A program made the translations under genes and the position numbers. Below are positions 8,605 through 17,370 of a DNA stretch of 33,541 nt, piece by piece. Source of the DNA: Candidatus Rokuibacteriota bacterium. GTDB lineage: Bacteria > Methylomirabilota > Methylomirabilia > Rokubacteriales > CSP1-6. The DNA lies in NCBI GenBank assembly GCA_016209425.1, contig JACQWA010000106.1, positions 1 to 33,541 of the forward strand, in the 5' to 3' direction. Each line of letters begins with the position of its first letter. Position 1 is the first letter of the stretch. The notes under the pieces were generated by a model, which searched no databases, was not told the origin of the DNA, and worked only from the letters and a program-made list of their open reading frames with translations.

Positions 8605-9417
8605 ATGCCCTCGTTCGGCCTCGTCGTCCTGGATTTGGATGGGACGATCCTCGATCGCTCGACGACGTTGGATCCGGCGCTGGTCACTGCCGTCCGGAAG
8701 GCCGTCGGGCGGGGGTGCGCGGTCACGCTGGCGACGGGGCGGATGCCCGCGGCCACCCGGCCCTATTGGGAGGAGCTGGACATTCAGGCCCCGGTGATCC
8801 TCTACAATGGCGCCCTGGTGAGAATGCCGGCGAGCGGGCAGACCCTCCTGTCCGTCGGGCTTCCCCCCGGGCTCCCCGGGCGGCTCTATCCGATCTACGC
8901 CAACGCGCCCGTGCACCCGCTCTTCTACCGGGACGATGCGGTCTACTGCCTCCAGCCGACCCACCCCGTGCTGACCTACTGTCGGGAGATGGGGGTGCAG
9001 GCCCAGGCGATCGCCGAAGCGGAGTCTTTTTTGCAAACCGGCTCCTTCGTGAAGTGTCTCTTCATCGGCCATCCGGTCGATCTTTCCACGCTTCGCGCCG
9101 AGCTGGCACCCGTGACGGGCCCCGCCGCCCGGTTGGTCCAGAGCCGGACCGATTATCTCGAGCTCCTGCCCCAAGGGGTCTCCAAAGGCGCGGCCCTTCG
9201 GGTGGTGGCCCGCTTTCTCGAGATCCCCCTCTCCCGCACGATCGCGGTGGGCGACCAGGAGAACGACCTGGAGATGCTCCGGGCGGCCGGCGTCGGGGTC
9301 GCCATGCCGAATTCGCCGCCCCGCGTGCGCGCCGGAGCCGACCGCGTGGCCCCGCCTCCCGAGGCCGGCGGGCTCGTGGCCCTCCTGGCGGAACTCTGCC
9401 CGGAATATTTCGGGTGA
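8605..9417 (+). CDS. HAD superfamily hydrolase, Cof subfamily (IIB)
   Basis: LVVLDLDGTILD motif I, VTLATGR motif II, VGDQENDLEMLRAAGVGVAMPN motif IV. Confidence 0.88.
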   Translation: MPSFGLVVLDLDGTILDRSTTLDPALVTAVRKAVGRGCAVTLATGRMPAATRPYWEELDIQAPVILYNGALVRMPASGQTLLSVGLPPGLPGRLYPIYANAPVHPLFYRDDAVYCLQPTHPVLTYCREMGVQAQAIAEAESFLQTGSFVKCLFIGHPVDLSTLRAELAPVTGPAARLVQSRTDYLELLPQGVSKGAALRVVARFLEIPLSRTIAVGDQENDLEMLRAAGVGVAMPNSPPRVRAGADRVAPPPEAGGLVALLAELCPEYFG

Positions 9418-9421
9418 GCGG

Positions 9422-10255
9422 ATGGCGCTCCACCCGGATCCCTACCGCGCGGTCGATCGCCAGCCGGACCCGCTCCGCATGGTCGAGAGCCTGGAGGCCC
9501 GCGGAAGGACGCCGACGCAAATCCGGCTCCGCCGACGGTTTCTGGCCTTTGCAGAGATCGAGCCCGGGGGGAAGGTCCTGGAGGTCGGCAGCGGCACGGG
9601 TGTGGTCTGCCGCGACGTGGCATCGCTCGTGGGCCCCAGGGGAGCCGTCCTCGGCGTGGACGCGAGTCGCGTGTTCGTGCGCGAGGCGCGGCGGCTCGCC
9701 CGCGAGCACGGGGTAGGGTCACGGGTCCGCTTCGAGGTGGGGGACGGTGCCCACCTCCGCTTCCGGGACGGGGTGTTTGATGCGACCCTGGCGATCACCG
9801 TGCTCCTTCACGTGCCGGACGCCGACAATCTCCTGAAGGAGATGATCCGCGTCACGCGACCGGGGGGGAGCGTTGGGGTGCAGGATCAGGATTTCGGGAC
9901 GCTGGCGCTCGATCACCCGGACCGGCCGCTCACCCAGCGAATCTTTGACGGCGTGGCGCGGACGATCTACGCGGATCCGTGGAGCGGCCGGACCCTCCGC
10001 CGGAAGCTGCGCTCCCTGGGGCTCGAATCGGTGCGCCTCCTCACCGATGTCTATCAGGACACGACCTTGGAGCCGTGGAGCCGCACCTTTGTCCAGCGCC
10101 GCGCCGAGAACGCGGTGAAGTTCAAGCTGATCAGCGAGCGCCAGGCCGACCGCTGGCTGGCGGCGATCGAGGCCCGGGCGCGGGCGGGGACCTTTCTCCT
10201 GACGCTGAACTTCTACGGCGTCGTGGGGGTGAAGCCGCCGGGGCCGGCGCGATGA
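9422..10255 (+). CDS. class I SAM-dependent methyltransferase
   Basis: GGKVLEVGSGTGVVCRDVA motif I, VLGVDAS post-I, VLLHVPDADNLLKEMIRVTRPGG. Confidence 0.85.
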   Translation: MALHPDPYRAVDRQPDPLRMVESLEARGRTPTQIRLRRRFLAFAEIEPGGKVLEVGSGTGVVCRDVASLVGPRGAVLGVDASRVFVREARRLAREHGVGSRVRFEVGDGAHLRFRDGVFDATLAITVLLHVPDADNLLKEMIRVTRPGGSVGVQDQDFGTLALDHPDRPLTQRIFDGVARTIYADPWSGRTLRRKLRSLGLESVRLLTDVYQDTTLEPWSRTFVQRRAENAVKFKLISERQADRWLAAIEARARAGTFLLTLNFYGVVGVKPPGPAR

Positions 10256-11160
10256 AGCGGTTGTTGGCCGCGTTCTGGGCGGCGACGCTCCTGACGCCCG
10301 CCCCATGCCGGGCCGGTCCTGCCTTCGACGGCAAGGCCGCTCTGGCCCACGTGGAGCGGGTGGTCGCGTTCGGGCCCCGCCCGGCGGGATCGGAGGCGCT
10401 CGCCCGGGCCCGGCGATATCTCGTGGACGAGCTCAAGAAGGCGGGCCTCCGCGCCAGCGAGCAGCCCTTCACGGCCGAGACTCCCGACGGCCCGATTCAG
10501 ATGGCCAACGTCATCGCCGAGCTGCCCGGCCGCCGCCCCCAGATCATCCTGGTCGGCGGTCACTACGACACGAAGTTTTTTCCGGCGTTCAAGTTTGTGG
10601 GCGCCAACGACGGGGGGTCCAGCAGCGGGTTGCTGCTGGAGCTGGCGAAGGTGCTCCGCCAGCGCCGCAGCGAGTTCACGTACTGGATTGTGTTCTTCGA
10701 CGGGGAGGAGGCCCGGCGGGAGTGGAGCGCCACCGACGGGATCTACGGCTCGCGCCACCTCGCCGCCACGCTTCGGCGCGACGGCCGCCTGAATCAGCTC
10801 CGGGCCGTCATCGTGGTGGACATGATCGGCGATCGACGGCTCGACATCCGGCGGGAAGCGACCTCGACCGCCTGGCTCACGGATCTCCTCTGGGGCAGCG
10901 CCCGGCGGCTCGGGTACCGGGCCCACTTCCTGGACGAGACCCTCGCCGTGGAGGATGACCACGCCCCGTTTTTGAGAGCCGGGATCCCGTCGGCATTGCT
11001 CATCGACTTCCACTACGAACCTTACTGGCACACGCCTGAGGACACCCTGGACAAACTCTCTCCCCGAAGCCTCCAGATCGTGGGCGACGTCTTGCTCGAC
11101 GCGCTGCCCGCGCTGGAGACGCTGCTGCTCCGCGGCGAGCCCGGAGGCCGCGCGCGATGA
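10252..11160 (+). CDS. M28-family zinc metalloenzyme, glutaminyl-peptide cyclotransferase-like
   Basis: Signal-peptide-like N-terminus; GGHYDTKFF, GANDGGSSSGLLLELAKVL, FFDGEEARREWSATDGIYGSRHLA, EDDHAPFLRAGIPS, YWHTPEDT; ATGA overlap with the upstream gene. Confidence 0.8.
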   Translation: MKRLLAAFWAATLLTPAPCRAGPAFDGKAALAHVERVVAFGPRPAGSEALARARRYLVDELKKAGLRASEQPFTAETPDGPIQMANVIAELPGRRPQIILVGGHYDTKFFPAFKFVGANDGGSSSGLLLELAKVLRQRRSEFTYWIVFFDGEEARREWSATDGIYGSRHLAATLRRDGRLNQLRAVIVVDMIGDRRLDIRREATSTAWLTDLLWGSARRLGYRAHFLDETLAVEDDHAPFLRAGIPSALLIDFHYEPYWHTPEDTLDKLSPRSLQIVGDVLLDALPALETLLLRGEPGGRAR

Positions 11161-11939
11161 CCGACCTGATCGACAACCCCGTCAAGCGCTCACTCAAGGC
11201 CGGGCGTCCTACTTGCGGAGCCTGGCTCCACCTCTGTAGCCCCCTCAGTGCCGAGATCATGGCCGACGCGGGCTTCGACTGGCTCCTCATCGACATGGAG
11301 CACGGACACGGCGACTACCAGACCCTCCTGAGCCAGCTCCAGGCCATCCAGGGAAGCCGGGCCGTGCCGGTGGTCCGCGTCCAGTGGAACGACCCCGCCG
11401 TGGTGAAGCGGGTGCTGGACCTCGGGGCCTACGGGGTGATGATTCCCTGGGTCTCCAGCCCCGACGAGTGCGCGTCGGCGGTGAGGGCGTGCAAGTATCC
11501 CCCGGCGGGAATCCGCGGCATGGCGGGCTCGCATCGGGCGGCGGGGTTCGGCCGCCTCACGGCGGACTACTGGCGGCGCGCCAACGACGAGGTCCTGGTG
11601 GTGATCCAGGTCGAGACCGCCGGCGCGGTCCGGGAGATCGACGCCGTCCTCGGTGTGCCGGGGGTGGACGTGGCCTTTGTGGGACCCGTCGACCTCGCGG
11701 CGGCCCTGGGCCACGTGGGCGATCCCAGGCACCCGGAGGTCCAGGAGGCCATCCAGAAGATCGAGGCGGCTGCCGGGCGGGCTGGCGTGGCGCTGGGAAC
11801 GATCTCGCGGAGCTGGGACGAGGCCCAGGCGCTCTACGGCCGTGGGTACCAGATGGTGACGCTTGGCTCCTACGCCATCCTGCTCGCCCAGGTGGCGGGA
11901 GACCTGGTAAAGTCCTACCGGAAGTTCACCGCGTCCTGA
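11157..11939 (+). CDS. HpcH/HpaI family aldolase
   Basis: DWLLIDMEHGHGDYQT, VRVQWNDPAVVKRVLDLGAYGVMIPWVSS, VIQVETAGAVREIDAVL, DVAFVGPVDLAAALG motifs; ATGA overlap with the upstream gene. Confidence 0.9.
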   Translation: MTDLIDNPVKRSLKAGRPTCGAWLHLCSPLSAEIMADAGFDWLLIDMEHGHGDYQTLLSQLQAIQGSRAVPVVRVQWNDPAVVKRVLDLGAYGVMIPWVSSPDECASAVRACKYPPAGIRGMAGSHRAAGFGRLTADYWRRANDEVLVVIQVETAGAVREIDAVLGVPGVDVAFVGPVDLAAALGHVGDPRHPEVQEAIQKIEAAAGRAGVALGTISRSWDEAQALYGRGYQMVTLGSYAILLAQVAGDLVKSYRKFTAS

Positions 11940-11993
11940 TCTATAATGATTCGCCGGAACGATCCTCGCCAGCAGCGAGTCCCCGGAGGGAGC

Positions 11994-13325
11994 ATGCGCG
12001 CGCTGCTTCAGATTGCGATCCTGAGCCTGATCGTCGCCTTGACCGCCCCGTCGGCCCGCGCGGCGACCAAGGAGCTGGTGATCCTCACGTCCTTTCCCAA
12101 GGAGCTCTTTGAAGCGTACAAGAAGGCGTTCGAGGGGGCCCGGCCGGGCGTTCACGTGGTCATCAAGCCTCAGCAGACCAATGCCGCCATCACCTACCTT
12201 CGGGAGACGCGCGCCAAGCCGGACGCCGACGTCTTCTGGGCCTCGGCGGTGGATGCCTTCCAGGTGCTGAAAGCCGACGCCCTCCTGGAGAAGCTGACCC
12301 TACCGGAACGTCTGCTGAAGCGGATCCCGAAGACCATCGGGACCTTCCCCCTTCACGATCCCGATGGGCACTACTTCGGCTTCGCGGTCTCGGGATACGG
12401 CCTCATGTGGAACACCCGCTACCTGGCGCTCCACAAGCTCTCCGCGCCGAAGGAGTGGACCGATCTCGCGGACGCGCGCTATCACGGCCACCTGGTGATC
12501 TCGGCCCCCAGCCGGAGCGGCACCACCCACCTGACCGTCGAGGTGATCCTGCAGGCCTACGGCTGGGAGAAGGGGTGGGCCCTGCTCCTCCGGATGGGGG
12601 GCAACATGGGGTCCATCACCGAGCGGAGCTTCGGCGTGCCTGAAGCCGTCATCTCCGGACAGTACGGAATCGGGGTCGTGATCGACTTCTTCGGCCTCAG
12701 CGCGCTCGCCTCAGGTCACCCCATCGGCTTCGCCTACCCGTCGCTCACCTCGGTCGTGCCCGCCTCGGTGGCGGTGGTCAGGGGGGGGCCGAACGGGGAG
12801 AACGCGCGGGCCTTCGTCGAGTACCTCCTCTCCGACGAGGGGCAGCTTCGCCTCTTCTCGCCTGAGATCGGCCGGTTGCCGGTGGTCCCCGACCTGTACG
12901 CCAAGGCTCCCGCGAGCTACCCGAACCTTTTCACGATGAAGCTCGGCGGGGTCAGCTTCGACGCGAGGCTCTCCTCCTCCCGCCGAAACGTGGTCAACTC
13001 CCTCTATGATCACCTGATCACGTTCCGGCATGGCGAGCTCAAGACCGCCTGGGCGGCGATTGTTTCGGCGGAGAACGCCGTCGCAAAGGCGAAGGCCGCC
13101 GGAAAGAGCGTCCCCCAGGCCGAGAACGCGCTGGCGGAGGCGACGAAGCTGGCGACCGCCATGCCGATGGACGCCGCCCGCGCCTCGGATAAGGAGGTCA
13201 ACGCCGCGTTCAAGGACAAGCCCGACGTCAAATCGAAGCTCGAGACTGAATGGGACACCTTCGCCAAGACCAACTACGCCCGCGCCCGCGATCTCGCCGA
13301 GCGCGCGTTGGCGGGGGCCCAATAG
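11994..13325 (+). CDS. ABC transporter substrate-binding protein (Fe3+/spermidine-type) with C-terminal helical extension
   Basis: Signal peptide MRALLQIAILSLIVALTAPSARA; family features such as ADVFWASAVDAFQVLKADALLEK and SAPSRSGTTHLTVEVILQAYGWEKGW. Confidence 0.82.
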   Translation: MRALLQIAILSLIVALTAPSARAATKELVILTSFPKELFEAYKKAFEGARPGVHVVIKPQQTNAAITYLRETRAKPDADVFWASAVDAFQVLKADALLEKLTLPERLLKRIPKTIGTFPLHDPDGHYFGFAVSGYGLMWNTRYLALHKLSAPKEWTDLADARYHGHLVISAPSRSGTTHLTVEVILQAYGWEKGWALLLRMGGNMGSITERSFGVPEAVISGQYGIGVVIDFFGLSALASGHPIGFAYPSLTSVVPASVAVVRGGPNGENARAFVEYLLSDEGQLRLFSPEIGRLPVVPDLYAKAPASYPNLFTMKLGGVSFDARLSSSRRNVVNSLYDHLITFRHGELKTAWAAIVSAENAVAKAKAAGKSVPQAENALAEATKLATAMPMDAARASDKEVNAAFKDKPDVKSKLETEWDTFAKTNYARARDLAERALAGAQ

Positions 13326-13549
13326 GATCCCTACCGTGAAGGAAAAGGCCAGTGTGACATGCGGGTGTCATCCTGGCAGGGCGGGCTCGAACTCGAGCGT
13401 GGCGAGGGGTCAGGCAACCCCCTATCATTGTGGGTGGATTGCCCCGGCTTCTCCTTTCATCCCTCCCGGGGTCTGGTTGGTTTTTCATTTGCATTCTGAA
13501 GCCGGCGGATGAATCTGCGGCCGTCACCAGCATTCCACGGAAGGCCGGT

Positions 13550-14719
13550 ATGAATCTCTTACAGAAGTCGACCATTCTCTTTGCCGACGACGACCCCGTC
13601 GTCGGCGAGTTCCTTGAGATCATCCTGAGGCAAGCGGGCTACACGGTGGTGAAAGCCACTGACGGTGTCGAGGCGATGGAGCGCGTCAGGCAGTCGTCGC
13701 CGGACCTGATCCTCCTGGACGTCGTGATGCCGCGCCTCGACGGCCTGGAGGTGCTTCGGTCTCTCCGCGAGAACCCGGACACCTCCCAGATTCCCGTGAT
13801 CATGCTCACGCAGAAGGCCCAGGTCGAGGACCGGGTGAAAGGGTTTGAATCGGGTGCCGACGACTATGTGCCGAAGCCCTTTGCGGCGCAGGAGCTCCTG
13901 GTGCGCATCCATGCGCTTCTCAAACGGAGCGAGAAGGTCCGGGCCCTCGGTCCGCTCATGGGGGTGCTGGGCGACTGGTTTTCGGCCCGGGGGATCGAGC
14001 AGCTTGGTCACGAGCTGGAGACGGCGCGCGAGATCCAGTTCCGACTCCTGCCGCCCTCCCTGCCCAACCTGGCCGGGGTGGAGGTCGGGGCGGTCGTCGA
14101 GCCGACCAAGAGCGTGGGCGGGGATTTCTACGATTTCATTCCCATGCCGAGCGGGGTCGGGTTTGCGGTCGGCGACGTGTCGGGGAAGGGGATCCCCGCA
14201 GCCCTCCTCATGGTGATGGTCCGCTCGCTCCTGCGCGCCACGGCCTGGGAGCTGAGCAGGCCCGCAGAGATTCTGGAGCGGGTCAACCGGTTTCTCTACC
14301 GGGACCTCCCTCCCTCGAAGTTCGTGACCATGGTCTTCGGCGTGCTGGATCTGGGCACCGGCCGCCGGTTGAGCGTGACCAACGCGGGCCATGTCAATCC
14401 GCTCGTGCTGAGGCGGGGGGAGCCGCCGCGGGTCCTTGAGGTGGGAGGGACAGTGCTGGGCGCCTTCGAGGAGGTCAGCTTCCCGCACGAGGACGTGGAT
14501 CTTCAGGCCGGGGACCTGGTGGTGATCTGCACCGACGGCGCGATCGAAGCGCCGGACTCCTCGGGAAAGGCGCTGGGGGTGGAGGGCCTCGTCTCCCTCA
14601 TCGAGCCGCGCCGCGCGGAGCACCCGCAGGCGGTTGCCCGGGCCGTGGTCGACGAGATCCGCGCCCGGAACCCGGGCCCCAGCCGGGACGACATCGCGCT
14701 CCTGATCCTGAAAGCATGA
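13550..14719 (+). CDS. response regulator receiver fused to PP2C/SpoIIE-type phosphatase (RsbU-like), paralog 1
   Basis: Receiver ILFADDDPVVGEF...LILLDVVMPRLDG...ADDYVPKPF; SpoIIE region AREIQFRLLPPSLP...VGGDFYDFI...FAVGDVSGKGIPAALLM. Confidence 0.9.
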   Translation: MNLLQKSTILFADDDPVVGEFLEIILRQAGYTVVKATDGVEAMERVRQSSPDLILLDVVMPRLDGLEVLRSLRENPDTSQIPVIMLTQKAQVEDRVKGFESGADDYVPKPFAAQELLVRIHALLKRSEKVRALGPLMGVLGDWFSARGIEQLGHELETAREIQFRLLPPSLPNLAGVEVGAVVEPTKSVGGDFYDFIPMPSGVGFAVGDVSGKGIPAALLMVMVRSLLRATAWELSRPAEILERVNRFLYRDLPPSKFVTMVFGVLDLGTGRRLSVTNAGHVNPLVLRRGEPPRVLEVGGTVLGAFEEVSFPHEDVDLQAGDLVVICTDGAIEAPDSSGKALGVEGLVSLIEPRRAEHPQAVARAVVDEIRARNPGPSRDDIALLILKA

Positions 14720-14779
14720 CTCCCCTGCGTCCCGTCGCCCGCCCGCTTGTCATGCGCTCCCTGGCGATGGAGAGCCCCC

Positions 14780-15946
14780 ATGGCTGATTCCGAGTCGGTC
14801 GCGAAGATCCTGGTCGTGGACGACAATTCGGACAACGTGGAGCTGGCCCGGGCGGTGGTGGAGGCCGCCGGGTACGCGGCGGTGACCGCCTCGGACGGCG
14901 TCGAGGCGCTGGAGCGGGTCAGGGAATCGCTGCCCGATTTGATCCTGCTGGACGTCATGATGCCCAGGCTCGATGGGCTCGGGGTTCTCCAGGCGCTCCG
15001 GGAGAATCCGGCCACTGCCCAGATCCCCGTGATCATGTTGACCGCGAAGGCGGAAGTCTCCGACCGCGTCGCCGGGCTCCAGCTCGGTGCCGACGATTAT
15101 CTCCCCAAACCCTTCTCCACGGACGAGCTGGTGGCGCGAATCCAGACGCTCCTCAGGCGGAGCGAGAAGCTCCGATACCTGAACCCCCTGATGGGCGTCC
15201 TGGGGGACTGGTTCTCGGCTCGCGGGGTCGAGCGACTTTCTCGAGAGCTGGAGGTGGCCCGTGAGATCCAGATGTCGCTGCTTCCGAAGGTCCCGCCCCC
15301 CGTTCACGGGGTCGAGCTGGGGGCGGTGCTCTACTCCTCGGAGACGGTGAGCGGAGACTTCTACGACTTTCTCACGATGCCGGATGGGACCCTGGGGATC
15401 TCGGTGGGGGACGTGTCGGGCAAGGGGATTCCCGCCGCGCTGCTCATGATCATGGTCCGCACGCTCTTCCGGGTGACCGCCGCGGACGGGGAATCTCCCG
15501 GCAAGGTGCTGTCCCGCATCAACCGCTACCTCTCCCGCGACATCCCGCCCACGATGTTCGTCACCATGTTCTTCTGCGTTCTAGGACCCGGCCGGCAACT
15601 CATCTACGGGGACGCCGGTCACGTCAAGCCCGTCCTGCTTCGCCCGGGCCAGCCGCCCCGCCCGCTGGAGGCGGAGGGGATGATGTTGGGCATCCTGGAT
15701 GACCCCGAGTTCGACGAGGGAACGATCCAGCTCGACCCGGGGGACCTGCTCGCGCTCTACACGGACGGGGTGGTGGAGTCCGTCGGGCCGGACGGCCGGA
15801 TGCTGGGGATCGAGGGATTGGGCGCCCTCCTCGAGGCCAACCGCGACAAGCCCCCCCAGGTCATGGCCGAGGTCATCGCGGGGGAGATCAGAAAGAGTCC
15901 GGGTCCCCTGCGGGACGACCTCACGCTTCTCATCCTCCGTGCCTAG
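14780..15946 (+). CDS. response regulator receiver fused to PP2C/SpoIIE-type phosphatase (RsbU-like), paralog 2
   Basis: Receiver ILVVDDNSDNVEL...LILLDVMMPRLDG...ADDYLPKPF; SpoIIE region AREIQMSLLPKVPP...VSGDFYDFL...ISVGDVSGKGIPAALLM. Confidence 0.9.
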   Translation: MADSESVAKILVVDDNSDNVELARAVVEAAGYAAVTASDGVEALERVRESLPDLILLDVMMPRLDGLGVLQALRENPATAQIPVIMLTAKAEVSDRVAGLQLGADDYLPKPFSTDELVARIQTLLRRSEKLRYLNPLMGVLGDWFSARGVERLSRELEVAREIQMSLLPKVPPPVHGVELGAVLYSSETVSGDFYDFLTMPDGTLGISVGDVSGKGIPAALLMIMVRTLFRVTAADGESPGKVLSRINRYLSRDIPPTMFVTMFFCVLGPGRQLIYGDAGHVKPVLLRPGQPPRPLEAEGMMLGILDDPEFDEGTIQLDPGDLLALYTDGVVESVGPDGRMLGIEGLGALLEANRDKPPQVMAEVIAGEIRKSPGPLRDDLTLLILRA

Positions 15947-15954
15947 AAGGAGGT

Positions 15955-15983
15955 TTGGGACTCCGCCGCTCGCCTGCTATACT
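15955..15983 (+). promoter_or_regulatory. sigma-70-type promoter upstream of the RsbW-like kinase
   Basis: TTGGGA (15955-15960), 17-nt spacer, TATACT (15978-15983). Confidence 0.55.
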
Positions 15984-16020
15984 CGAAAAATGCCGGGGCT
16001 CGATCGAGCGGGATGACGCG

Positions 16021-16464
16021 ATGACCGACGGGGCCGCGGAGGGAACCTTCGTGTTGACCAGCGAGCCGCAGCACCTGGCTGGATTGCGGGAATGGCTGCG
16101 CGGGGAACTCACGCGCCACAAGGTGGAGCAGCGCGAGCAGTTCGGCCTCCAGGTGGCGGTGGGCGAGATCTGCTCCAATTCCATCAAGCACGCGTACGCC
16201 GGGCGTGGCGGGAAGCCGATACACGTTTCGGTGCGGGGGAATGACGACCGGCTGGTCATCGAGGTGCGGGATTTCGGCAAGAAATTCGATCCGGGCGCCT
16301 ACCGGCCGCCAGACCTCGAGGCGGTGCCGGAGCGGGGGGTCGGCCTCCATCTCGTCAAGCAGTTCGTGGACGAGCTCTCGTTCGACGTGACCCTCGAGCA
16401 GGGAACGCGATGGACGCTCGTGAAGTATCGTCGCGGACGGAGGCCGGGGTCGCGGACGCCATGA
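16021..16464 (+). CDS. anti-sigma regulatory factor / serine-protein kinase (RsbW-like HATPase)
   Basis: HATPase_c_2 motifs: VAVGEICSNSIKHAYAG (N box), VIEVRDFGKKFDP (G1), ERGVGLHLVKQFVDEL (G2). Confidence 0.87.
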   Translation: MTDGAAEGTFVLTSEPQHLAGLREWLRGELTRHKVEQREQFGLQVAVGEICSNSIKHAYAGRGGKPIHVSVRGNDDRLVIEVRDFGKKFDPGAYRPPDLEAVPERGVGLHLVKQFVDELSFDVTLEQGTRWTLVKYRRGRRPGSRTP

Positions 16465-16480
16465 TCCTGCCAAGGAGGAA

Positions 16481-16819
16481 ATGATGGAGATCGAGGTGAC
16501 TCAGTCGAAAGGCGTAACCATCGTGGCTCCCACGGGGGACCTCGACATGGGGGCAGCCGACCAGGTGCGGCGGGTCCTGACCGAGCTGATCGACAAGGGC
16601 CAGCCGAAGCTGGTGATGGACCTCGGCGGCGTGGGGTACATCGACAGCTCGGGGCTCGGCACGCTCGTGGCGGCCATGAAGCAAGCCCGAGCCGCCGGCG
16701 GCAATCTCAAGCTCTGCGGGCTCCAGGACGATGTCCGCTCCATCTTCGAGATGACCCGTCTGGTCAAGGTGATGGCCATCCACGGCACCCGCCAGGAGGC
16801 TTTGGCCTCGTGGGGGTAG
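16481..16819 (+). CDS. STAS-domain anti-sigma factor antagonist (RsbV-like)
   Basis: SD AAGGAGGA upstream; GDLDMGAADQVRRVL and VMDLGGVGYIDSSGLGTLV phospho-serine motif. Confidence 0.92.
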   Translation: MMEIEVTQSKGVTIVAPTGDLDMGAADQVRRVLTELIDKGQPKLVMDLGGVGYIDSSGLGTLVAAMKQARAAGGNLKLCGLQDDVRSIFEMTRLVKVMAIHGTRQEALASWG

Positions 16820-16880
16820 TCCCACGGGCGCGTCGGGGGCCCCGCCACACCTGGTCGGATCGGTCTCCCGCAGCCGTGGG

Positions 16881-17363
16881 ATGATGTCGGTGAGGCTTCG
16901 CGCCCTCCTTCCTGCCCGGTTTTCCGCCCTCGTTGAGATTGCCCTCGGGCTGCTCCTCTTAGGCGCTTTCTCACTGCTCTTTCTCCGGTACTACTCCTCC
17001 CTGGCCCTCGCCCTCGTGGCGCTCGTGGCGGTTCGGAATGGCCTGCGGGAGGGGCTGGCGGCAGCCGTGTCCGCCGGGGGGCTCTACCTGGCGCTGACGT
17101 GGGGACGCGCGGAGGGGGCCGGGCTGAGGGGTCTCGGCTCGATCGAACCCTATGCGACCCTCCTCCTGCTCCTGGGAGGGGGGATCGCCTTCGGAGCTGT
17201 CGGTCGGTCCCACGGCCGTGCGATCCACGCGCTCCGGGAACGGGTCGACGAGCTCGAGCTGGAGCTGGCGGACCAGGGCGTGAGGCTTCTGGTCGCCATC
17301 GAGGAGAAGCAGGAGCTCGAGCAGCGCATGCCCAAAGACCGCTCATCGGGACCCGGCCCCTGA
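16881..17363 (+). CDS. membrane protein with C-terminal coiled coil, unknown function
   Basis: About 4 hydrophobic segments followed by heptad-like RVDELELELADQGVRLLVAIEEKQELEQRM. Confidence 0.6.
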   Translation: MMSVRLRALLPARFSALVEIALGLLLLGAFSLLFLRYYSSLALALVALVAVRNGLREGLAAAVSAGGLYLALTWGRAEGAGLRGLGSIEPYATLLLLLGGGIAFGAVGRSHGRAIHALRERVDELELELADQGVRLLVAIEEKQELEQRMPKDRSSGPGP

Positions 17364-17370
17364 CCAGCGC

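Noticed and set aside
11942-11947. Perfect TATAAT upstream of the second binding-protein gene
   Set aside because: No acceptable -35 at 16-18 nt spacing and no extended -10 TGn; kept as a note only.
13355-13370. TGACA-N6-TGTCA inverted repeat upstream of the first RR-PP2C gene
   Set aside because: Only 5-bp arms with no supporting promoter element; expected by chance.
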